From: Udeniomyces pyricola
Lineage: Eukaryota; Basidiomycota; Tremellomycetes; Cystofilobasidiales; Mrakiaceae
Direction of reading: 5' to 3'
Length of the DNA: 64,000 nt
NCBI GenBank assembly: GCA_039545295.1
Contig: BCIK01000032.1
Span: forward strand, 63,282 to 127,281
Position 1 is the stretch's first letter. Each line of letters starts with the position of its first letter. The notes under the pieces are model-generated. The model was not told the origin of the DNA. It worked only from the letters and a program-made list of their open reading frames with translations, and did not search any database. Made by a program: the position numbers and the translations under genes. Positions 24,155 through 35,533 of this stretch are shown in pieces.

Positions 24155-26461
24155 TCAGGGATCTGATGCAGGAGGGTCTTTGAGGAAGACCTGTAGGCGC
24201 AATCGAAAGAAGAAGAAAAGCAGGGAACCAGGGTCAAGAGTCAGTTTGAGTGCGTCGATCGTACGATCGACTTCGGATTCAAGCAACTGAACATCGCCCC
24301 CCCCCCCAAAAAAAACCTCCTTGTCTGATTTCTCTTTCTCCCCCCCCCCCTCCCCCTCCCTTCGCTTTCTCCCTCAAGACCTCGCGTCAGACGAACCTTG
24401 AATCCTTCATACGCCAGCCAGCTCAGTGCGTTGCTCGGCACAAACGTCACGACCCGGGGCGTCAAGCCTCGGAGGAAGCCCTTGTAACCGTGCCTCTGCC
24501 AAACAATCTGGCCAGCTTGTATTATCCCACTCGCTTTACGGATTTGAGCATCTTGAGAAGTTCCACGCGTTTGAAGCCTTTTGTATGGTGTTTTTTTTTT
24601 TTTTTTTTTTTTTTTTGGTGTTCGAATGAAAGAATCGAGGGGGAAAGAGGAGAAGACGAGGGCAACAGAAGAGGAGGATCGAAAACCCGACCAAGGTGGC
24701 AAACAAAAGAATGAAAGAAAGGATAGGATAAAGTGTGAGTCCAAAATTCCCGTGGCATCCAAGAGACAGATGACCTTGTACAAGGTCCGAATGGGAAGTC
24801 GACACATACAGAGTTTTGAGCACGTCTAGCGGCGTCGACACAGCCGCAGCGACGGCTCCGGCTGCTCCTCCAGCGACGATGTGCGTACTTGGCGAATAAG
24901 ATCCCGAAGGGTTGATGACGTCCTTGAGATATTCATAGACCTACAGAACGAGCAAGACAGGAAGAAGAAGAAAAAAAAAAAAGAGGCAAACGTTCATGGA
25001 GGTGTTAAAAAGACCCAATCACATACGTTCGATGATTCGGCGATCCGGCACGCAAAGTTAAAGACGGATGCGAGACCAAGTCGGTCGGGCGAGCTTCGAT
25101 TGGCCCAAAGGAGGACGGCCTTCCAATCACCGCGGACAAAAAAGGCACAGCAAAAGAAACGAAGAGGGCCAAGACTTGTTGCACGTACAGTGAACTGAAC
25201 GGCTGTAAACGGAATCGTCATCATGATCGTCGTTGGATACGACACGTAGAAAGCAGAGATACCCTCAGACTTGTAGATGGATCGGAACGCTTGAGTGACA
25301 GAAGAATAGCGAGAGTTGTGGAGCTGCATTCTTTGCTTCACGACTGATTGTCGCGGCGCACAAGTTGGAAATGACAGGATCGGCGCGTCAGATTTCATCC
25401 AGGTGGCTTCGTGACAACAACCAACTAGAGTGGACTGACCATCGAAGGGGTTCATCAGAGCATCCGAGGCAATGGTGGCCGAAGCTCCTCCCAAGGCTAG
25501 AAATGCGGTAGAGAGAATGGGCAGCGCGTCAGTTCTCGAACGCCATGATCCAATCAAACTATCCTATACACCCATGGGCTGAACCCAGTCGGTGATCAAC
25601 TCCTTGGCTTCTTCTTCCAGGAAGGTATCAGACGCTGTTGAAGCCCCAGAGGGATTTCAGATGCCACCGAAAGAAGGAGAATGAAGCCAAGGTGGGGAGG
25701 GAAAGCGAGAGCCATATTCGACTTACCAGTCGCAAAGAACTGATGACCCGGTCGATTTCCACCCGCGAGCTCCTTTACGATCTCGTACGTTCCAAAGTAG
25801 ACCGCATGGGCAGGACCAGCACCGAGGATGACCGAATTGACACCCCGCCAGAGGGTCATGAGTCCCTCGCCCGAGGAGACCTTGACGAGCGATTGGTAGA
25901 GCGAGGAGGCGACGGCCGTCGGGGAAGCAGGGAGGACCTGCATCCTCGTCTACGCAGCCGGTGGGACAAGGGGGCGGAACAGATGACACGGACAGAAAAC
26001 CAAGGTCAGTCTCGAGCGAATCCAAATGTCAAGGAAAGAACATTGCTCGGGGATGGCTCACCTTGATGGAGTCGATGGGAAACATGACGGCATGCTCGGA
26101 TATACCAGCCTGATGAGGAAGCGAGACGAGTAATCAGTTTGTCGTGCACTTTCCGATTTGAATCGCTCGCAAGGTTGGAAACTATGGCTGTTCTCTCCCA
26201 AGAGGAAAAAAGAACAAATCAAGGCTTACCATCGCACCGGCCATCATGTGGATCCCCAAGCTATGGGACATGGGGAGGCCCTCGTAGTCTTGCTCAATGT
26301 CCGTGACTGGGTTAGGGGAGGGATGGGCAGCAACAGAAGCAAGAGCGAGGCGGACGAGAGAGTACGTAAGCCAGATGGAGGATGATGGGAGTTGACTCGG
26401 GCGACTGTGTCGTATGGGCTGAGGACAGAGGGTGATGGTACGAACCGACGTGTTCGCTCAT
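24155..26461 (-). CDS. Mitoferrin, mitochondrial iron carrier (Mrs3/Mrs4 family)
   Basis: Minus-strand gene from the ATG at 26461 ([20 protein letters not shown]). The three mitochondrial-carrier signatures are visible: [24 protein letters not shown] and [15 protein letters not shown]. The second and third are completed across introns. Family-specific blocks include [97 protein letters not shown] and [20 protein letters not shown] and [11 protein letters not shown] are typical of Mrs3/4 (SLC25A28/37), which carry ferrous iron across the inner mitochondrial membrane. After GFK a GTTCGT donor probably joins to [15 protein letters not shown], and the stop is near 24155. This C-terminal end is the least certain part. 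Confidence 0.9.
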
Positions 26462-26969
26462 CCTGCCTAAACCTGGAACGACGCGTGAGGGCGAGGGAGG
26501 AGGGGAGGGGAGGGGGGGAAGAGGTCGGAGGAGGGAAGGGGCTTTGGGTGAGAAAGGGTGAAAGGGTGGAGCGAGAAGAAGCTATTACAAAGGGCGGCGA
26601 CGTGGGTTGTCTGAATATTGAATCCTCGATGGGCGGGCGCCCAACCAAAGCCAGCTGAGCAGAGAGCGCCAGAGGCCTGCCTGGGTGGTCGGTCGGTCCC
26701 TGGCGAATTGTCGCTCCTCCCTTGATGCATGGATATGTGTTATATATATATATACATATATATATATATTGTGTATATACATATATACATATGTGTCCTA
26801 TCATAAGCTGTCTTCGTTCATGGGATGTATCCAACTCATCCATCACTGTTTTTTTTTTTTTTTTTTTTTTTTTTTTCTTCAACTTCAGGATCATGTCGCT
26901 TATATACCACTCCCATCATATCTCATCTCCACACCACCACACCACCGTCCGACAATCCCTTGCTCCCGT
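26462..26969. promoter_or_regulatory. Mitoferrin promoter region with TA-rich and oligo-T tracts
   Basis: Lies between the F-box gene 3' end and the mitoferrin start. It holds an alternating TA/CATA tract at 26740-26790 and an oligo-T tract at 26849-26876. No conserved iron-responsive element could be confirmed by eye. Confidence 0.5.
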
Positions 26970-29524
26970 TCAAATCGTCTCGTCATCTTGCACCCCGGCC
27001 TCCCGCTCTTCAGTCGGCCGTCGCTTCGCACGCGGTTGGTCCAAAGGCTTGGGTGAGAAATCAAAGATCTTCACGCTGAAACCGAGCATCTTGCGCGCTT
27101 CAGGTGGCGCATAACCAGCGTATCGAGCTACAACAAATCATGCACGACGTACGTGCCGTCAGTACAGGACCAATTCATGCTCTCAAGTCAGGTTTAAAAA
27201 CGGGCCAGAGTCCAAGAGGTCTACGAGCTGCTGCTCACTGCCTAGATAATCCGGCCAGGGATCTGCTTTGGCAAAGTAGGAGAGAAAACTGGTTTTGGCA
27301 CAGCCGATATATCCCTCGTCAGCATCGACAAATCACTGCATACTGACTATTAGACAGCAAAATGATAATAACAGAAATCATCAAAGAACCTACATTCGTG
27401 TGTCATCGACGGCGATACTGCTAGTTTCATTGGCCGCGACGGAGCTCACGTCGGCAAGCTGGTAAAGAATCAATCTCAGGTCGTGCTCGTTGCCGCCGTT
27501 CTTGGCGAGTTGGAGATCGATCACTGTCGGAAGAGAGGTTAGAGGAAGGTAGAACGCCTTGCTCTTCTACGAGGACCAAGGGAGCGTTTTGACAAATATC
27601 ACATCAGTCTTCTGCAGTGACGAAGCGTCGGGGCCGAACGACGGTATGGGCCACTTGTACACAATGAAGGACCGACGTACTGTGGTGAAAACGGCACGCC
27701 CCGTATTGACCCCTAAGCAGTAGACCGGCTCCTCCAGATCGAGAGCAAGCAGATGATCACCTTCCAAAGCTGGATTAGCAAACACTGCTGGATAATCAAG
27801 AAGGATAAAGATCTTGCCAAGGAGAGTGATGGCAATCAAGATGTTGTCCGTCACGTGAACGCTGCATATATATATATATATGCAATGGGTCAGGGATTAA
27901 AAGATGGATGACACAAACTTGAAGTGATCAGTCGAGTTTTCTTTCGAATTTATAGAAGATACATAGTCCGGACGAATTGAGTCATGGACAAACGCTTTGA
28001 ATGAATAGTCTACGTTTCGAGAGAACACGTCCCTCCGTTCGCCACCCCGGAGGCTCGCCTTGATCACGGCACGCTTGATCGGAACCGTTCCGCTGCCGAA
28101 CGGGCAATCTGTCTCATGCTTATCGTGCTGACCGAAAGGTGTTGGGTAAAAGTCCAAGGCCGGATCGATGTTGAACTCGGCCGACGCTGGGGAAGATGGA
28201 AAGTCGAGGACGTGGGTCGAAGCGAGGAGCGGCTCGGTGGAATTCGTCGATGGAGTCAAGCCGACTCGAGAGTGAACGTGAACAAATCTCAGGCCAGCAA
28301 CCATGATGTAATCTGGTGAGATTTCGACGTCTGTACGTGTCAAAGTGAGGAAGGTCAGGCGAGACATTCGTCAGTACGCAGCACGAGACAGGGACATTCT
28401 CCGGACAGGGATTCTTTTTTTTTTTTTGCTGACAATTGATTAGGTCCAGGTCAGGGGAGTGGATGTCAAAGGTAGCTATGAGGGTTAGCGACGGGATATC
28501 GAAGATCCAAGCTCGCATCGCATCCATGCCTCCAACAAGCATGTGGTTGCCGACAAGTCTGGCAAGAGTGTGTAGAATCGCGGAAGACGGAATTCCAATA
28601 TAGTACGCATCAGTGACGTCGGTGTCATCCGGCCCGGCTTCTCAAGCGTTCGCCATGTTGGGAGCAAGACTTTATCCTGACCTGTAGGCCCGAATCGCGG
28701 CCGGCGACTGGAGATGACCATAGAAGGAGTAATGACCCCGCTGCCCTACTTTGCTTGAACCAGGGCTCGTCTTGACTGTTGTGCCGGCGCTCGCGAGGGG
28801 CGGCGCGAGCTGGCCGTCCCGAAGCATATCCCTGGTCCGGCGATAGACGTGATGAGATCTTCCATCGCCGACGTCATGAACAAAGTACCCGTTGGCAAAC
28901 TCGAGGTGGGCATGAGATCGGACTTCGTCTGTTTTGGACCAGAGGAGTAAACCAGGAACTTTTTCGTCGAGGGCAAAGATGCCACCTTGCGGGTAGATGG
29001 CGATGTTGAGCACCGGCGAAGAGCGAAGCCCAGCCGGCAACGAAGGTAAACGTCGGTCGAGTCAGCTCAGAAGGACATGTCAACTCGATGAAGAGAAACG
29101 TATGTGTGGGACCCGGGTCTCGTGCCCAAGACGAACCTCTACGAGTGGTGGTGAGAATGCAGCCCTCGACGGGATCGTAGGCGATGCGCCAGACATCGTT
29201 GGACGGTACAAGAAGCCATGCGCCATCGCAGTTGCTCTGTCGCCAGTTTCTCGCGAGTTCCTTGAAGCGCCGACAGAGCTCGCGCCAAGAGGCTGAGCCT
29301 CGAAGCCAGCGATGTGAGGGTCCTATGGCATCGGAGAGCGATTGGGTGGGATGGGTGATGAAGGCTTGCTCTGGAGCGAGCGCCATGGACTTGAAGAGAA
29401 AGGAACCATGGCTTGCGACGAGATGACGCCAATCGCGCGAGACGCGTTCTATGCGGGCGAGGGTATGGAGTGGAAGGAGGGAGAAGATTTGAAGGAGAAC
29501 CTCTGATGGAAGGGGAGGAAGCAT
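26970..29524 (-). CDS. F-box protein with a large C-terminal region, possible beta-propeller
   Basis: Minus-strand, multi-exon gene from the ATG at 29524 to the TGA at 26970. The N-terminus PPLPSEVLLQIFSLLPLHTL and ARIERVSRDWRHLVASHGS is a clear F-box (LPxEvLxxIfsxLpxxxL..rvsr.W), so the protein likely docks on Skp1 in an SCF ubiquitin ligase. Later exons contain ELCRRFKELARNWRQ, DVWRIAYDPVEGCILTTTRR, GGIFALDEKVPGLLLWSK, EFANGYFVHDVGDG, LARLVGNHMLVGGMDAMRAW, PDYIMVAGLRFVHVHS and DNILIAITLLGKIFILLDYP. These hydrophobic repeats with WSK/AWIFD turns resemble a degenerate propeller as in other fungal F-box/WD-like proteins. The last exon ends in RPTEEREAGVQDDETI. The first intron probably uses a GTTCGT donor. 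Exact inner borders are uncertain and the substrate is unknown. Confidence 0.8.
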
Positions 29525-29979
29525 GAGAGGATGATGATATGTGGTTTATATGTGTATATATTTATGGGTGGAATATGGAGGGAGAGGGAGGGGCCGAGGG
29601 GGTGTTTGCTACAAGATGGTTAGAAAACGGATTCGATCATAAACCCATCCTCGCGCGCAGACGCGCAGCGCGCAGACGCAGGATTCGAGCTCATAGCACT
29701 TTCCATAAGCATAAGCGTTTGAACAGGCTTGCGGGGGCTTGGGCTTCGCAATTCGCGCTTCCAAGGCGAGTTGAAGGGTGACGAACTCGCGCGCTCGCGC
29801 AGTCTCGCTGATCTCTCTCTGTCCGGCGCAATCGACAATCGACAATCGACAATCGACAATCGACAATCGACGGCATACACTCGACACTCTCCATGACAAT
29901 CCCATTTCATCCACCACCCAGTCAATAGTCGTTCCTCTCATCCTTCCACCCGCCTTGGCTATTGCTCTTCCCACCACCC
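29525..29979. promoter_or_regulatory. Divergent promoter between the F-box and 5-phosphatase genes
   Basis: 455 bp separate the two starts. It includes a GCGCGCAGACGCGCAGCGCGC block at about 29655-29675 and a heptamer array (see separate entry). No coding sequence is supported. Confidence 0.65.
29830..29871. repeat. Six tandem copies of the heptamer AATCGAC
   Basis: Perfect head-to-tail repetition of 7 bp six times, about 110 bp upstream of the 5-phosphatase ATG. Confidence 0.95.
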
Positions 29980-32900
29980 ATGTCCCGCTCACCTCCAGAC
30001 TCACCCGAGTCCTTCGAACCCGTCAGCTCGCTCAGGAGCCGATTCGAACAGCTTGCCAAAGCCGACACCCTCGAGTCCAAACCTCCGCCCATCTCGACAG
30101 GTCCATCACGCCCGTCTAATTCGTCATCACCGGCCATGTCCCGCAACAGCTCTAGGGCACATCTTGGAGCAGCTATGCTGGACCCCTCATCTTCCAGTCG
30201 GTCCAACGCATCGCGTAGAGCTAGTGACACTTCCAGACCACTGCAGGAGGGAAACCAAGATGTCCATCGTCTCAATGGCTTGGTCGCAAATGAACCATCA
30301 ATGCCCTCAGCAAGCCCAGCCCCAAAGACGCCCAAGCCGAGAATCGTAAGCAAACTCGTATCGGCAAGACACTATGGCGTCGTGTTGAGCTCGAGGAGGA
30401 ACTGACGCGTGTGATTTCATCCGTGTCTGGCACTTCTCGCCTTTGGAATGACGCGTCTGTGTAGTCCTCAACGCCCACCCCGGCCGTACAGCATCCATCT
30501 ATATCGCTACCGGCCTCACCAATCCCATCTCCGAAGCACTCTCCATCTCTGCTTGATCCAGGAAGTGCCAGTACCTCCTCTCGAAAACGCTCTCCATCGG
30601 CCGGGTCCACAGCTCCCGTGGTTCCGCGACCGCCGCCATCTTTATCTACTCCTACCAGCTCTCCTCGCGCAGTCGCTACGAGACCACCGTCAGAGCAAGA
30701 GCCTCCAACTAGCGCTCCCTCTGTCGAAAACACATCCTTGAAAAGTGTTGCTGCTTCTAAACCACCCCCACCTCCGCCGCCCCCTCAATCGTCGAAGCCG
30801 TCAAGAGAGCCTAGCTTCAGTGGACTAGCCAAGTCCTCCCTCAATCTCGCCCAACCTCTTTTGTCACAGCCAGAGGCAGTACCCACATCTCCCTTAATAG
30901 ACCAGCCTCCCACAGATTCCGCCTCTTTAAATGTGGCTGCGCTACGATCTAGGTTCGCAGTCAACCCGTCAGTAAGCGATCAGGGGGCACCTCTGAGACC
31001 TCCTTCTTCTTCTATCACCCATTCCCCTAGAGCTCCTTTATCTCGTGCATCTTCCAGCAATGGCGCCAACGGGACAATCGCTTCGTCTGAGACGGCGCCA
31101 AATCTCGCTCCGCCACCCCTGCCCTCGCACCGTCCTTCGTCGCCAGGTACCTCTACTTTTCCTTTAGGAGCTGCCACCGTCATGAAACCCACCGCACGAG
31201 TACCTCCTCCGGTCCCAGCTCCCCGTAAAATGCCACAAGTCATCGTTGGCTCTCCTGAACCAGATCTCGCCTCTCCCCTGCCCACTCCTGCTATACCCTT
31301 GATTTCAAGCGAAATGCTGCCTGTACGGGCTCTCTCGGATTCTTCTGCTATGCCCAGCCTGCCTCCTCGGACAGCCCCTCCTCCGATTCCCACTCGAGCT
31401 TTGACTATACAACACGATGAGCTTATTGCCGTAACCACCCCTCCCGACCCAGTTATTTCGCACGCGACGCTCAAGCCGAGCCTGCCCGCTCGCAAGCCGA
31501 CGATACCGCGATCCCCGCAGTCGAGGCCGAGCACCAGTAGTAGCAACGATTCCCTTGAGGACCATGAGGCTATCGAGTTTGAGCCTTCAGAGCTTCCACC
31601 ACCACCACCAATCCCACCCAACCGACCTGTTCTTTTACCTCCGATCGCTGTCCCTGTCTCATCTAAACCATCACTACCGTTACGTTCAAGCTCAATTCCA
31701 CCCACTGGCACTGCTATCAAACATACACTCTCTGATTCGACACACTACGTTCCCCCACCTCCCCCACCTTTGCCATCAAGAGCAGCAGGGGCTCCTTTCC
31801 ATCTCGGTTCTGTCGCCTCTTCCTTGCCATCGTCTTCGGGTCTCCAGCGCTCGGCGACCACTCGGCCAACGACTCGTAAGGCGACTCTCAACCATATGCT
31901 CGAGGAGCGAACTGCCGAAGGGTATCAACCACCACCGCCTCCCGTGCGCAGGCTGGCGCCGAACGAGCCTCCTCCTCCACTGTCGCCACGAAAACGAGCC
32001 TCGCTGAACCAGCCGAGAGACGTGTCCGATGATGAGCGCGGAGGTACTCGAGACTCAGATGATGAAGAGGAGGACATCTTGGGCCCATCAGATCAAGCGT
32101 CCTCCGTACCTTTTACTCATTCTTCGACTCTGCCCAAAAAGATGGACGACTACCCCGACCCAACCCTCTCGAATCGACGCCTTCCTACTCTTTCTCCCTA
32201 TCCTATTCACCTTTCCAACGTCTCAGGCCATCATCATATCTCCTCGTTCGCCTGCTCGGGCGATATGGTCGCTGTGGGCTCCCACCACCTTCGCATCTAC
32301 GATGTCTCGCAGGGTGGCGAAAAGCTTCCCAACTTTGTACTTGACCAAAAGGACACTGGAATGGACGTCAAGGCCAAGGATCCCCGTGTGACTGCACTGT
32401 GCTTCCGGCCGAGTACAGAACCAGAGGAGGAATCTCGGTTCCTGTGGTGTGGATCCAAGGACGGTCATCTGTGGGAAGTGGATCTCTGGTCGACTAGCGT
32501 CACCCAGACGAGAAGCCTCGCTCATACCGGCGCCGTCATTAGCATTCTTCGATACGGTCGTTCAGTCCTCACCCTTGACGACTCGGGCAAGGCCTTTGTC
32601 TACGAGCCCAACGATGCCAATGCCTACAACATCAACGCCCCTTCCCAGACTCTTCGGATCGCCGATCGCCAGTCTCATATTGACCTCCTTGGACGCCATA
32701 TCTGGGCATGCACTGCCTCCGTTAGCTCTTCTACACCGTCTTCCTCAAGCACTCGAGCCATTCGTGGTCCAACCATTCGTGTATACGATCCGTTTGGTCC
32801 AGCGACAGCTTCATCATCAGGTGTTCGAGTCCTTTCTGTTCCGGATTCCATCACCGGTGCCGTCACGGCCTCGGCCATCATTCCCTCGCGACCATCCGAA

Positions 32901-35533
32901 GTCTACCTCGGTCACGAGGGCGGTCAAGTCAGCATATGGGATCGTCAGACGTTTGCGTGCCTGGACGTGCTCAAGATTGCGACGAGTGCGATCGTCTGTC
33001 TCATCGGTGTCGGGGAGAGGCTCTGGGCCGGCTCGAGAAGCGGCAAGATTCAGGTGTATGATGTCGAGTCACGACCGTGGAAAGTCACCAATCTCTGGAT
33101 GGCACACAAGTTAGTGGGCCTTCTTTCCTTCGTGAACGTTTAGGCTTGGCGTAGGACGCATGCTCACCAAGGTCATTCTGTAGTGCGAGTCCAGTCGCTG
33201 GTTTCCAGGTCGATGTAGAATCACTGGCCAAGGTAGGATTGTCTTACTCTTCAAAACGGGTCAAGGTCAGGGGCAGGAACAGGGTAACTGAATACATTCT
33301 GCCGCATCTTCCTCCTCCAGGGTGTACTCAAGGTCTACTCATGGGGTCGTGACGACTGTGTCCAAGGCTGGGATGGCTTATTAGCGGTCGACTGGATGGG
33401 TGAGAACGTTCTAAACCTCTTTCCCTTTGCTAACGCTTCGAATACTGACTAGCAATCTTGCTTCGTTTTCATTATCATAATGTTTTAGACGCCCAGATGC
33501 TGCAGCGAGAAGCCGAATTTTGTACCTACCGTAGACTCACCCTTCTCTCTTGCACGTGGAACATCGACTCATGCAAGCCTTCGGACCTCACATCGACCGC
33601 CGACAACGCTTCGTTCCTATCATCCGTCCTCAAATCGGAAGAGAATCCGGATATCATCGTCTTCGGGTTCCAAGAGCTCATTGATCTCGACGATAAGAAG
33701 CTGCAAGCAAGTGCGTATCTGAATGTCGCCGTCCTATTTGGAGATTTCTCACATAACGTTGACTGACCCGTTTCCCAATCTCACTCCCGCTTTGTACGGG
33801 CTCATACTCGGATGTACATCTACACTTTGATAGAAACTTTGATCTTTGGAAAGAAGCACAAGGACGCCGCGGGTGGTGGCATGTCGGACAAGGTTTCCCA
33901 ACGGTATCGACTCTGGTACGACAAACTCGTTCAAGCCGTCCGAGTCGCGATGCCCCCCGAGTCTCCATACACCGTCGTCCACACGACGAACCTCGTCGGT
34001 CTCTTCACATGTGTCTTCGTCAAGAACGCCGAGCACGTTCACCTGAGAGACATCGCCATCACGACTATCAAGCGAGGCATGGCTGGCATGTATGGGAACA
34101 AGGTCAGCCTCGTTTAGCCTATTTGGCTCGTCTGAAATGAACTCGGGTTTTGATCATATGTTGACACGGCGTTTGGTTTGACCTGATTGGTTCAACACAG
34201 GGTGCTATCATTGCACGATTCGTCATTGATGACTCAAGCCTCTGTTTTATCAATGTCCATCTCGCCGCTGGTCAACGTCAAAAAGCAGCTCGAAATGCCG
34301 TACGTCCATATCAGAGAGCAAAGCACGTGTCATGCTCGGCTTGTGGAAGATAGATTCAGTGCTGATTTTTCTCGTCTCACTTGCTTCGATATCACCGTTG
34401 ACGACAAACAGGATCTCGCGAGCATTCTCGACGAAGAGTGCCGGTTCGAAGCCGGTTCCGAGATTGATGGACTCGCCTACGTTGGCGGAGGCGACGGATC
34501 GATGATCCTCGACCACGACATCTGTTTCTTGCAAGGCGGTTAGTCTCTCACCCCTCATATGAGGACTAACATTGACCTTCTTGCTCCCGTGAGCCTGTGG
34601 CTAACTCGAAGAGGACCTTGACTCGATTCCTCGATCAGACCTCAACTACCGAATCGACCTTCGGAGAGAGAATGTCATCTCAAGCCTTCGGGCAGGCGAG
34701 CGAGCGTACTTGCTCGAGCACGACCAGCTTATGAAGGAAATGAAGACCAACTCCTCGTTTCGACTTCGCACGTTCAGCGAGGCTCCCATCTGTTTTGAGT
34801 GCGTCTCCTCTTGTCGTTTCGATTGGTTCTTTTCTCCATTTCTGTTCTCGCCCTCTCTTTCTTTCTTTTTTCACCCCTCTTCCAGCGTGCTCTCTCTGTC
34901 TTGGAGATTCGACCTGTTCAACTCTCAACAATTGACCAATTTCCTCTCATGTTCTTCCATCTCGTGTAGCCCGACGTACAAATACAACCGCAACTCGGAC
35001 GAGTACGATACAAGCGAGAAGAAGCGTGTACCGGCGTGGTGCGATCGGATCCTCTTTCGGTCTCGCGTGGCAGAAGACATCGAACCATTGCATTGTACGT
35101 GATTATCGTCGTTATCGCTGTTTTTTGGTGGACTGGAGGAGAGGCAAAGGGGTGGGCTCTGTACTTTTTTGTCTAGGCGGATTTTTTCAAAGAAGCGATG
35201 TCTTCAACCGGAAGAAGTACGCTCTTCCACGCCAAGCCATCAACTAACGTCAGAATCCCCAACATCCCTCCTTACCTCCTACTCCCCCCCCCCCTTCCCC
35301 TCCCCCTTCTCTTTCCGAATCTTTCCCTCCCAGACAAACGCTACGAGCCGACCGTATCGGACCATCGGCCCGTCTCGCTCGGGGCGATGCTCAAAGTACG
35401 CAAAGTCCAACCGCTCGATCGTGACCGGCTTCTCGTCGAGCTCGAAGACAACTGGCAAACGGAGCACCTTCCGGGCTTGATCGCTCGTGCCATTGCGTTT
35501 TACGCCTCGCTCGATGAGGATCATTCCGAATGA
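29980..35533 (+). CDS. WD40-type inositol polyphosphate 5-phosphatase with proline-rich N-terminus
   Basis: Eleven exons: 29980-30345, 30465-33109, 33184-33232, 33321-33399, 33489-33710, 33834-34102, 34201-34299, 34412-34538, 34639-34798, 34970-35094 and 35334-35533, giving 1446 residues in one frame. Residues 1-700 are Ser/Pro-rich with many poly-Pro SH3/profilin-like motifs (for example [13 protein letters not shown]). Next is a propeller region ([66 protein letters not shown]). The catalytic IPPc domain follows: [27 protein letters not shown] (metal-binding Glu), [46 protein letters not shown] and [10 protein letters not shown], all core residues present. The enzyme removes the 5-phosphate from phosphoinositides such as PI(4,5)P2, probably at actin- or endocytosis-linked membranes. 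Use of ATG 29980 is supported by the frame and the short leader. Confidence 0.92.

Noticed and set aside
28874..29130. Straight read-through of the first F-box exon to 28874
   Set aside because: It drifts into Arg/Pro/Trp-rich sequence unlike the rest. Another frame (GGIFALDEKVPG, EFANGYFVHDVG) is clearly coding over the same bases, so an intron must intervene.
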